DNA from: Acidimicrobiaceae bacterium
Lineage (GTDB): Bacteria > Actinomycetota > Acidimicrobiia > Acidimicrobiales > Acidimicrobiaceae
Assembly: GCA_013044415.1 (NCBI GenBank)
Contig: JABEUO010000154.1
Coordinates: 1-6,667, forward strand
DNA: 6,667 nt
Direction of reading: 5' to 3'
Below are positions 1-5,895 of the stretch, piece by piece; positions within the stretch are counted from its first letter, which is position 1, and each line of letters begins with the position of its first letter. The position numbers and the translations under genes are program-made. The notes under the pieces are model-generated. The model did no database searches. It worked only from the letters and a program-made list of their open reading frames with translations, and was not told the origin of the DNA.

Positions 1-535
1 AACCCCCTACGATGACCTCGTTCCCAGTCCAAGTGGTCGATTCGACCATGAAGTCGACCGGTGCAGGCGGAATCGAACGCCACGATCCGCCCACTGGATT
101 GAGTGCGACTCCCCACTCCGAGTTCCCCATTGTCGGCTTAGCGGTAACCGTCCCGCAACAATGGCTGGGGATTCCCCAAGCGATCACATACTTGCCCGTC
201 CATGCCGCCAGGTGCCAGTTCCTTACCGCTCCTCGGCGTGGAGGGGTAATCGTCGACCATCGACCACCCGCAAGATCGACGGCCGGTCCCGCCCCAGCGC
301 GGAGCGTGAGAGAGGACCCGTCTGGGGCACCCGGCGTTGCCCGGCTCCCGGGACCACCACCGAAGCCGCTTCCCGCAACTGTCAGGCCGATGCCAGCCCC
401 GAGGGTGCAGAGTGCGATGACCACAGACACGACCAGCCAGCGCCGCTGGCGTCGTGCTTTGGGGGTCGCTAAATCCGACAGTCTTGTCGATAGCGTCGTG
501 TTGGACTTCGGTAGCAAAGGAGTCATGATCGCCAT
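1..535 (-). CDS. Membrane-anchored Kelch/beta-propeller-like protein, 3' end outside window
   Basis: An open frame of 178 codons runs from ATG at 535 to the left edge with no stop; the C-terminus is missing. The protein has a short polar N-terminus, a basic patch (KARRQRRW, residues 26-33), one hydrophobic segment at about 33-54 (WLVVSVVIALCTLGAGIGL), a Gly/Pro/Ser-rich linker at about 55-85, then repeats typical of Kelch-like propellers: GGRWSTITPPRRG followed by AAWTGKYVIAWG, and GGSWRSIPPAPVD followed by STTWTGNEVIVGG. This pattern of W..I.PP then TWTG..VI.GG marks successive propeller blades. With the basic patch before the membrane segment, the propeller should face outside the cell (inference). 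An in-frame TAA at 548-550 limits the N-terminus; ATG 535 has AAGG 10 nt upstream, and ATG 526 is the alternative. The ligand or partner is unknown. It is richer in GC than the argS cluster and has no ATA codons. A lone secreted sensor or carbohydrate-binding role is possible but unproven. Confidence 0.72.
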   Translation of the reverse strand, partial: MAIMTPLLPKSNTTLSTRLSDLATPKARRQRRWLVVSVVIALCTLGAGIGLTVAGSGFGGGPGSRATPGAPDGSSLTLRAGAGPAVDLAGGRWSTITPPRRGAVRNWHLAAWTGKYVIAWGIPSHCCGTVTAKPTMGNSEWGVALNPVGGSWRSIPPAPVDFMVESTTWTGNEVIVGG

Positions 536-602
536 TGCCCAGTCGCCTTAATCGTGGCAACGAGTGCTCTTTTGTCTCTGTGACCCAAGCTTCGGGAATC
601 GC

Positions 603-881
603 TCACCAGAGCCATCGGGCGATCTCCTCCGGCCTGTAGGTATAGGTGATCTTGTGTCCCGGGACGAGGTCTGAGGAACCTTCGTTACCTAAGACGCGAA
701 GGGGGCGGATAAAACTGTCCTTGTTGATGGTCATGATCTCGGCGAGGTCCTTGGCAAGCGACTGACGATCGCCCGTATCTTTCACGCATTTGGCGATGGC
801 TCGGCCAAATCCAGCTGCCGTCTGCTCGTGCAAAGCCATTGGACCGGGGCGCTTAACACGAGATTCCATCGAGCTAATCAT
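603..881 (-). CDS. Small protein, probable 5'-truncated XRE-type HTH regulator
   Basis: A 92-residue frame from ATG 881 to TGA 603-605. Third codon positions are mostly C or G, so it looks truly coding. The product begins MISSMESRVKRPGP, which matches the recognition-helix end of an XRE/Cro helix-turn-helix (IS..E....K.P). The first half of that motif (LSLSRSEVARRIAVGSS) is encoded in the same frame directly upstream, at 882-932, but no ATG, GTG or TTG lies there and an in-frame TAG at 936-938 closes it. An intact ancestor probably began further upstream. The rest is helical (EQTAAGFGRAIAKCVKDTG, then SLAKDLAEIMTIN) and ends in TYTYRPEEIARWLW; I do not recognise this part. It lies 67 nt upstream of the Kelch-like gene on the same strand, which it may once have controlled. 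It could be a pseudogene remnant, or a short protein translated from ATG 881 that lacks half its DNA-binding motif. Confidence 0.5.
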   Translation of the reverse strand: MISSMESRVKRPGPMALHEQTAAGFGRAIAKCVKDTGDRQSLAKDLAEIMTINKDSFIRPLRVLGNEGSSDLVPGHKITYTYRPEEIARWLW

Positions 882-895
882 ACTGCTACCGACAG

Positions 896-1141
896 CTATT
901 CGCCGGGCAACCTCTGATCTGGAAAGTGATAGGTGCTAATATTTCGCCAAAGCCGGTAGGGACGGTTGGGCAACCGCCGAATGGGCGCTCTGATATTTGA
1001 CGGAGGACAGAAGAAATCCCTATGTGCGGAGAGTTTGACCCGGCTCAGATAGACCGAAGGCCTCCTTAGGACTTGATTCGACCCAGTCAACCCAACCAGC
1101 AACCCAAACATCAACCCAACCGTCCACCCAAAGGAGACCAA
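896..1141 (-). CDS. Doubtful small ORF with glycine-zipper hydrophobic segment
   Basis: An 81-codon frame that starts with TTG immediately after an in-frame TGA, with no good ribosome binding site. Residues 5-20 (GWTVGLMFGLLVGLTG) form a hydrophobic GxxxGxxxGxxxG glycine zipper, encoded by a 4 x 12-bp tandem repeat. The remainder is rich in Arg, Pro and Ser and resembles no family I know. Its end overlaps the frame that carries the upstream half of the HTH motif of the neighbouring gene. Glycine-rich membrane segments of this sort occur in some large actinobacterial membrane proteins, so a gene remnant is possible, but a chance ORF over a simple repeat is at least as likely. Confidence 0.15.
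   Translation of the reverse strand: MVSFGWTVGLMFGLLVGLTGSNQVLRRPSVYLSRVKLSAHRDFFCPPSNIRAPIRRLPNRPYRLWRNISTYHFPDQRLPGE
1082..1129 (-). repeat. Tandem repeat, 4 copies of a 12-bp unit
   Basis: On the - strand four successive 12-mers read GGGTGGACGGTT, GGGTTGATGTTT, GGGTTGCTGGTT and GGGTTGACTGGG. All begin GGGT and three begin GGGTTG. The period is a multiple of three and in one frame gives Gly every fourth residue within a hydrophobic stretch. On the + strand it appears as CAACCC-type repeats. It is a short degenerate minisatellite. Confidence 0.75.
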
Positions 1142-1387
1142 TCAGCCGTCTTGCCAGAAGAATGGAGACTGGAACTATTTGAGGTGTATGGCGTCACAAA
1201 AATATAAGGTCGAACACCAATTTGTGCGCGATCGACGAGATGACGCTAGGAATGTCTTCGCCTCTCCTCGGAGCGGGCTTCCGCATCGAGAGGGTCCTCC
1301 TGCCGGCTCGTTCTCGCACCATAAGATGTTTCATCACGAGATCAGCCCCGAATTTTTCGACGGAGTCCTACCGTGTCCAGCGAGTTG
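1142..1387. other. Stretch without a supported gene
   Basis: No convincing gene on either strand. The + strand frame that starts at 1179 runs through the tRNA and is an artefact. On the - strand a frame from ATG 1334 to TGA 1194-1196 (46 aa) contains an internal ATG at 1286 preceded by AGGAGG (1296-1301) at 9-nt spacing, giving a possible 30-residue peptide (MRKPAPRRGEDIPSV...). It resembles nothing known to me and is left unannotated. Confidence 0.5.
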
Positions 1388-1417
1388 GTTGACCCAAGCC
1401 CGAAGGTTTGAGTCAAC
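1388..1417 (-). terminator. Hairpin terminator after tRNA-Arg
   Basis: It starts 7 nt after the encoded CCA of the tRNA. On the - strand GTTGACT-CAA-A-CC, loop TTCG, GG-C-TTG-GGTCAAC forms a 13-pair stem with one A/C mismatch, one T/G wobble, and a very stable C(UUCG)G tetraloop. The following CAACTCG is not a U-tract, as is common for actinobacterial terminators. It probably ends the tRNA transcript and supplies a 3' end for processing. Confidence 0.6.
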
Positions 1418-1424
1418 GAGCGTG

Positions 1425-1499
1425 TGGCGCCCCCGGCAGGATTCGAACCTGCGCACCCGGCTCCGGAGGCCGATGCTCTATCCCCTGAGCTACGGGGGC
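1425..1499 (-). tRNA. tRNA-Arg (anticodon CCG)
   Basis: A full cloverleaf can be folded on the - strand. The acceptor stem GCCCCCG (1499-1493) pairs with CGGGGGC (1435-1429). The D arm is GCTC-AGGGGATA-GAGC, the anticodon arm TCGGC-CTCCGGA-GCCGG, the variable loop GTGC, and the T arm GCAGG-TTCGAAT-CCTGC. The discriminator is G, and CCA is encoded (1427-1425). Loop bases 34-36 are CCG, reading the Arg codon CGG, which the flanking genes use. The adenine after GG in the D loop fits position 20, a known arginine identity base. Total length is 75 nt. The gene is divergent from argS, the enzyme that charges it. Both strands give spurious frames here: RQDSNLR-like on + and SSGDRAS-like on -. Confidence 0.96.
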
Positions 1500-1517
1500 T
1501 CAAGACTTGACTAGTCG

Positions 1518-1523
1518 ATCTTA
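1518..1523 (-). promoter_or_regulatory. Possible -10 element of the tRNA-Arg promoter
   Basis: TAAGAT on the - strand, 18 nt before the tRNA 5' end, fits TANNNT and would give a leader of about ten nt. No clear -35 hexamer stands at 16-18 nt spacing (the sequence there is GGCTTC-like), so support is weak. Confidence 0.3.
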
Positions 1524-1542
1524 GTTGCCCAATTAGCATCGA

Positions 1543-1559
1543 AGCCTCGCGGCGAGGCT
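1543..1559. promoter_or_regulatory. 17-nt palindrome between tRNA-Arg and argS
   Basis: AGCCTCGC-G-GCGAGGCT is a perfect 8-bp inverted repeat around one base. It lies centrally in the divergent gap, 60 nt before argS, and another AGGCT follows at 1566-1570. It could be an operator for a dimeric regulator, or a 7-bp hairpin (loop CGG) in the 5' leader of the argS transcript. A TTGACT at 1507-1512 resembles a -35 for argS, but no -10 stands at a proper distance, so the start of argS transcription remains unplaced. Confidence 0.4.
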
Positions 1560-1607
1560 GCTCCTAGGCTGATGTTGGGGTAGTAAGTGCCTGGACGGCC
1601 AAAATTG

Positions 1608-1612
1608 AAAGG
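1608..1612 (+). promoter_or_regulatory. Ribosome binding site of argS, deciding the start
   Basis: AAAGG ends 6 nt before ATG 1619 but only 3 nt before ATG 1616. Spacing therefore favours the second of the two adjacent ATG codons. Confidence 0.55.
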
Positions 1613-1618
1613 TAGATG

Positions 1619-3244
1619 ATGGCAAAGCGTGAGATTCAGATCGCATCGGCGATCGAACGGGCGCTGACGGAATTGGGTATTTCGCCGCCGGATGCGGGGG
1701 TTAAAGTCGAGAGGCCCGCCCGGCTCGAACATGGTGATTACGCAACATCGGTAGCATTAGAACTTTCCAAGTCGCTTGGCAAGAGTCCGAGGAGCTTAGC
1801 TCAGGAGATTATCGAGACGAGGGCAATTTCAGAGATTCCCCATCTCAAAGGTATCGAGCTCGCCGGTCCAGGTTTTATAAATTTTCGCCTTATGGACTCA
1901 CACCTCTATGAATCGCTCGTGGAACTACTCGGACAGGGCGAGGCTGATTTCGCTAGCAGTGACTTCGGCAAGGGCCAAAAGATTCAATTGGAGTTCGTCT
2001 CCGCTAACCCAACGGGGCCCTTGCACGTCGGAAATGCCTGGTGGGCTTCTTACGGCGACGCTATCAAAAGGGTGCTGCTAAGAAGTGGCTTTGACGTAAA
2101 GACCGAATACTACGTCAACGATACCGGAGGACAGATCAGAACCTTGGGAGAGTCCCTCCTCGCTAGGCGTTCCAATCAGGCCCCCCCGGAGGACGGCTAT
2201 CAGGGGGAATACGTCGTAGATCTCGCAAAGAGATACCAAGGACCTGACGACGTATCTGAAGCGGGAAAGTTTGCTGTGAAGGAGAACTTGGCTGCAATCA
2301 AAGAAAGCCTACTGAACCTGAACATAGGCTTTGACGAGTGGTTTTCTCAGGCCTCTATCGAGGAATCAGGTGCAGTTGACGAGACCATCGAGATCCTTGC
2401 ATCTATGGGTGCGACCTACGAAAAGGATGGAGCGCTCTGGCTTGAGGCGACGAGGTTCGGCGACAATAGGGATCGGGTGCTGCGTAAATCAGACGGATAC
2501 TTCACCTACCTGGCCGGAGATATCGCATACCATCGAAATAAGTTTCTCGTTAGGGGCTTTGATCGGGTTATAGATATCTTTGGAGCCGATCACCATGGCC
2601 AAGTCGCATCCTTGAAGGCGGCTATGAGCGCACTAGGTATCGACCCGGATCGCCTCGAAATATTGATCGGCCAGATGGTGTCTCTGGTAGAGGGCGACAA
2701 GTTGGTCAAATTCTCCAAGCGTGCAGGAAACATCGTCTCCATGGAGTGGCTAGTTTCCGAGCTCGGACCTGCGGTCACCAGGCTACTTTCGCTCTCCTCG
2801 TCCTTGGATCGTGCTGCGGTGATAGATATTGAAGAGGCCAAGAGCACCTCAATGGACAACCCTGCCTACTACATCCAGTATGCCCATGCGAGGATAGCTT
2901 CGATCTTCAGGGTCGCCGAATCGAAGGGTGTATCACTTAAGGAGTTGGAAGAGGTCCAATTCGAAGTTCTCAAGACCGCTAGGGAACTTGAACTTATTCG
3001 GACCTTGATAAGCCTTCCGGACGTGGTCAGAGACGCCGCAATTTCTCGAGCACCCCAGCGAGTGGTGGCCTGGTTGAAGGCGGCTGCCTCGGCATTTCAC
3101 GGCTTTTACCACGACTGCCCGATCCTCGCCGAAGGCGTAGAGGAGGATCTACTACAGGCGAGGCTGCAACTAGCGAGGGCTTGCCAAATAGCGTTGAGGG
3201 TCGCACTCGACCTCGTCGGCATTGAAGCCCCCGAGCAGATGTGA
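1619..3244 (+). CDS. argS: Arginyl-tRNA synthetase
   Basis: A class Ia aminoacyl-tRNA synthetase of 541 residues that joins arginine to tRNA-Arg with ATP in the cytoplasm. The N-terminal Arg-tRNA synthetase domain spans about 1-90 (EHGDYATSVAL, GPGFINFRL). The catalytic Rossmann core follows with SANPTGPLHVGN (129-139; HVGN is the HIGH signature), YYVNDTGGQI (164-173), GADHHG (322-327), and KFSKRAGN (364-371; the KMSK loop). The C-terminal DALR-type anticodon-binding domain carries NPAYYIQYAHARI (414-426) and ends in the family-typical APEQM. The length is normal and no key motif is missing; the fourth residue of HIGH is Asn rather than His, a variation found in this family. The start at 1619 is chosen from ribosome-site spacing; 1616 adds one Met. 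It is first in the argS-lysA-hom-thrC cluster and divergent from its substrate tRNA. The identification is secure. Confidence 0.97.
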   Translation: MAKREIQIASAIERALTELGISPPDAGVKVERPARLEHGDYATSVALELSKSLGKSPRSLAQEIIETRAISEIPHLKGIELAGPGFINFRLMDSHLYESLVELLGQGEADFASSDFGKGQKIQLEFVSANPTGPLHVGNAWWASYGDAIKRVLLRSGFDVKTEYYVNDTGGQIRTLGESLLARRSNQAPPEDGYQGEYVVDLAKRYQGPDDVSEAGKFAVKENLAAIKESLLNLNIGFDEWFSQASIEESGAVDETIEILASMGATYEKDGALWLEATRFGDNRDRVLRKSDGYFTYLAGDIAYHRNKFLVRGFDRVIDIFGADHHGQVASLKAAMSALGIDPDRLEILIGQMVSLVEGDKLVKFSKRAGNIVSMEWLVSELGPAVTRLLSLSSSLDRAAVIDIEEAKSTSMDNPAYYIQYAHARIASIFRVAESKGVSLKELEEVQFEVLKTARELELIRTLISLPDVVRDAAISRAPQRVVAWLKAAASAFHGFYHDCPILAEGVEEDLLQARLQLARACQIALRVALDLVGIEAPEQM

Positions 3245-4563
3245 TGATGAAGGAACTTTCGAGGGGCGATCGGTCTGACGCGATGCCGTCGATAAGGCAT
3301 TCGTTTCCGATGGGACTTCTTCCATCTGGCGCCTCGATACGCTCGGGGAGTCTCTACGTCGCTGGTGTGGAGATCAAAAGGGTCGCAGAGGAGATCGGTA
3401 CGCCATTTTTTATCTACGACGAAGACCACATCAGGACGACTATCAGAGACGCAAAGGGAGCATTTAGCGGCGACATCGCTTTTGCATCTAAGGCCTTCTT
3501 GTGTAAGGCGATGGCCCAATTAGCCCTCGAAGAGGGAATATTGCTCGACGTCGCTTCGATGGGTGAGATGTACGTAGCCCACGCTGGTGGATTCCCCGGT
3601 GACCGGATGATCCTCCATGGAAACAACAAGTCGGATCAAGAACTGGCTTTTGCCCTCGAAATAGGGGTTGGAAGGATCGTGATCGATTCTTTCGATGAAA
3701 TTGACCGACTCGAGTCACTGGCTAAAGCCGATGAGCCGGTATCTGTTTGGCTGCGGGTGACCCCGGGGGTTGAAGCACACACCCACGAGTACGTGATGAC
3801 CGGCCAAGAAGACACCAAATTCGGATTCTCCTACTCCGCTGGAGCCGCAGAAGAGGCAATAGAACTACTCCTTTCATCGAAAAAGATCCGCCTGCTCGGC
3901 CTCCATTCACATATCGGTTCACAGATATTTATGCTGGACAGTTTCAAGGCTCAGTTTGATGTGATGGCCGAGTTGATCAAGCGATACGGATTTTTGGAGC
4001 TCAACCTAGGTGGAGGACTCGGGGTCGCTTATATCGATGGGGAAGAGGCCCCAGCTATCGCAGACTGGGTTTCTATGGCCGAAAGCTATGCCAAGAACTC
4101 GGGACTCCCCGACAATTTGAGGTTAGTTCTCGAGCCGGGTAGGGCGATAATAGCGAGGTCGGCGATAACCGTCTATCGAGTAGGCACGATTAAAAGGCTC
4201 AAAGGGATTAGGACTTACGTTTCGATCGACGGGGGGATGAGCGACAACCCGAGACCGGTTCTCTACGAGAGTGGCTATGAGGCTATCCTCCCGGAGAGGA
4301 TGAATGACGTTTCGGATACCATCTACACTATCTCGGGCAAGCATTGCGAATCCGGGGATATCGTGGTCTCTTCGGCGCTTTTGCCGTCCGACCTTGCGGT
4401 TGGAGAACTTTTGGCGACCCCGGTTACGGGGGCGTACGGGTATTCGATGGCTTCGAACTACAACAAGGTCGGTAGGCCGCCGGTTATTTTCGCTAAAGAT
4501 GGCCGGTATCGAGTTGTTGTTAGAAGGGAAACTTTGGGTGACCTGTTGCGTCTCGAAGAGTAG
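3244..4563 (+). CDS. lysA: Diaminopimelate decarboxylase
   Basis: A PLP-dependent fold-type III decarboxylase that converts meso-diaminopimelate to L-lysine and CO2, the last step of lysine synthesis. Numbered from ATG 3244 (439 residues): the PLP lysine is K83 in FASKAFLCKA; LHGNNKS (124-130); HIGSQ (223-227); the phosphate-binding LNLGGGLG (253-260); EPGR (297-300); and the catalytic Cys in GKHCESGD at C368. The ending (NYNKVGRPPVIF..., RRETLGDLLRLEE) is typical of actinobacterial LysA. The argS stop overlaps the start in a TGATG junction, suggesting translational coupling; GTG 3241, ATG 3247 and ATG 3283 are alternative starts, and the first 15 or so residues have no family equivalent that I can place, so ATG 3283 is a real possibility. 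No strong ribosome site stands before any of them. All catalytic motifs are intact. Confidence 0.96.
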   Translation: MMKELSRGDRSDAMPSIRHSFPMGLLPSGASIRSGSLYVAGVEIKRVAEEIGTPFFIYDEDHIRTTIRDAKGAFSGDIAFASKAFLCKAMAQLALEEGILLDVASMGEMYVAHAGGFPGDRMILHGNNKSDQELAFALEIGVGRIVIDSFDEIDRLESLAKADEPVSVWLRVTPGVEAHTHEYVMTGQEDTKFGFSYSAGAAEEAIELLLSSKKIRLLGLHSHIGSQIFMLDSFKAQFDVMAELIKRYGFLELNLGGGLGVAYIDGEEAPAIADWVSMAESYAKNSGLPDNLRLVLEPGRAIIARSAITVYRVGTIKRLKGIRTYVSIDGGMSDNPRPVLYESGYEAILPERMNDVSDTIYTISGKHCESGDIVVSSALLPSDLAVGELLATPVTGAYGYSMASNYNKVGRPPVIFAKDGRYRVVVRRETLGDLLRLEE

Positions 4564-4609
4564 CCTTTAGGTCCGAGGGATCGAGAGAGAAAGCTTTGGT
4601 GGCCATCGA

Positions 4610-5893
4610 ATGAGATTGGGGCTTTTGGGGTGTGGGAACGTAGGCTCCTCCTTAGTTAAGCTGATCTTTGAGAATCAGAGTTCAATAAAGGAGAAGAGCG
4701 GCGAATCTATTGAGTTGGCCGCCATCGTCATCAGGGATCCTAAGGCTTTTAGACCGAGTTGGATTCCCAAGGAGCTCCTGACTACCGACGCTATGTCGGT
4801 TATAAATGACCCCGAGATCGACGTGATCGTCGAGGTCATGGGGGGGATACACCCGGCCAAGGAGTACGTTGAAGCCTCGCTAATGGCCAAGAAGTCGGTG
4901 ATTACGGCGAATAAGGCACTTCTGGCCGAATCCTATTTTGAATTAGAAGAGTTGGCCGACTCGGTCGGCAGGGATATCTTCTTTGAAGCGGCGGTCGCCG
5001 GGGGTATTCCACTAATTAGGTCTTTGCGGGTTTCGTTGGCCGGCGAGAAGCTCAAGCGGGTTATAGGCATCGTCAATGGAACTACTAATTTCATCCTCAC
5101 CAGGATGGACGAGGAGGGGCTCTCCTATGACGTCGCCTTGGAACTTGCAAGGCAGCTCGGCTATGCCGAAGCGGACCCAAGGGCCGACATTGAAGGTACC
5201 GACGCGGCCTCAAAGGCGGCGATACTCGCCTCGATAGCATTTGGAAAGAAGGTCCGTTTCAAAGACGTCAGCCGTGAGGGCATCACCAAAGTGACGGCGA
5301 CGGACTTTGAATTCGCTCGGAGGCACGGCTATACGATCAAGCTACTAGCACTCTGCGAAAGACTCTTTGAAGATGAGGAGTACCTCGACGTCAGGGTCTT
5401 TCCGGCTCTAGTACCTAAGACCCACCCCTTGGCTTCGGTCAGGGACGCATTTAATGCGATCTTTGTCGAGGGGGATGCAGTTGGGGAACTGATGTTTTAT
5501 GGCCGAGGGGCGGGGGGTTCGCCGACGGCCTCGGCGGTTCTGGGTGACATCATGGACGCCGCCCATAACCTCCGTTTCGGGAGCACCGAACGAAGGATCG
5601 AACGAAAAGACGTAGTCATGGCGCCTACCGAGCGTCTTTCGGGGAGCTTTCTTCTCGCCGTAGACGTCAACGACGCCCCAGGGGTTCTCGCCCAGGTGGC
5701 AACGGTCTTTGGTGAAAATAACGTCTCGATAAACTCGATGGAGCAACTCGGCTATATGAACCAGGCGCGACTTATCTTTTTGACCCATGACTCTTTAGAG
5801 CAGGACGTAAAAAACACCCTTGCGAAGCTTGAGGAACTCGATTGTGTTCGAAGCCTCAGGCAGGCGATGCGGGTACTAACTGAGGAGGATTAG
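4610..5893 (+). CDS. hom: Homoserine dehydrogenase with ACT domain
   Basis: Reduces aspartate semialdehyde to homoserine with NAD(P)H, the branch step toward threonine and methionine. The 427 residues show an N-terminal Rossmann domain with GCGNVG (7-12); the substrate and catalytic part with ITANKALL (98-105, conserved Lys102), GIVNGTTNFI (153-162), EADPRADIEGTDAASKAA (187-204, with Asp198 and Lys202); GRGAGGSPTASAV (298-310); and a C-terminal ACT domain at about 346-424 (LLAVDVNDAPGVLAQVATVF, then NVSINSMEQ). The ACT domain is the usual site of threonine feedback control in this family, so the enzyme is probably inhibited by threonine (inference). It is a monofunctional enzyme: no aspartokinase part is fused. 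It begins 46 nt after lysA; GGTGG at 4598-4602 is a modest ribosome site. No hairpin is seen in the gap, so read-through from lysA is likely. Confidence 0.97.
   Translation: MRLGLLGCGNVGSSLVKLIFENQSSIKEKSGESIELAAIVIRDPKAFRPSWIPKELLTTDAMSVINDPEIDVIVEVMGGIHPAKEYVEASLMAKKSVITANKALLAESYFELEELADSVGRDIFFEAAVAGGIPLIRSLRVSLAGEKLKRVIGIVNGTTNFILTRMDEEGLSYDVALELARQLGYAEADPRADIEGTDAASKAAILASIAFGKKVRFKDVSREGITKVTATDFEFARRHGYTIKLLALCERLFEDEEYLDVRVFPALVPKTHPLASVRDAFNAIFVEGDAVGELMFYGRGAGGSPTASAVLGDIMDAAHNLRFGSTERRIERKDVVMAPTERLSGSFLLAVDVNDAPGVLAQVATVFGENNVSINSMEQLGYMNQARLIFLTHDSLEQDVKNTLAKLEELDCVRSLRQAMRVLTEED
5882..5888 (+). promoter_or_regulatory. Strong ribosome binding site of thrC, inside the end of hom
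   Basis: GAGGAGG lies within the last codons of hom and ends 7 nt before TTG 5896. This is the best Shine-Dalgarno match in the cluster and fixes a non-ATG start for thrC. Confidence 0.8.
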
Positions 5894-5895
5894 CT

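Noticed and set aside
55..100. Resemblance to a tRNA T-arm or an att copy (GCAGGCGGAATCGAAC on +)
   Set aside because: The T-stem does not pair (mismatches next to the closing pair), no cloverleaf forms, similarity to the tRNA-Arg 3' end is short and broken, and it lies within the Kelch-like coding frame.
12..551. A 179-codon + strand frame, and a 140-codon - strand frame at 138-560
   Set aside because: Both lack any recognisable domain and overlap the - strand frame with a membrane segment and clear Kelch-like repeats.
1055..1070. AAGGAGG on the - strand as a gene start signal
   Set aside because: No ATG, GTG or TTG follows at a workable distance.
1179..1514. A 111-codon + strand frame ending in a WRPRQDSNLRT-like tail
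   Set aside because: This tail is the well-known false translation of the antisense strand of a tRNA gene; the frame runs through tRNA-Arg.
1342..1539. A 65-codon - strand frame containing SSGDRASASGAGCAGSNPAGGA
   Set aside because: A direct false translation of the tRNA-Arg gene itself.
4564..4609. Possible terminator or attenuator between lysA and hom
   Set aside because: Only a short AAAGCTTT palindrome is present; no stable stem-loop or U-tract.
5408..5788. A 126-codon - strand frame
   Set aside because: It is the antisense shadow of hom, whose motifs are intact.
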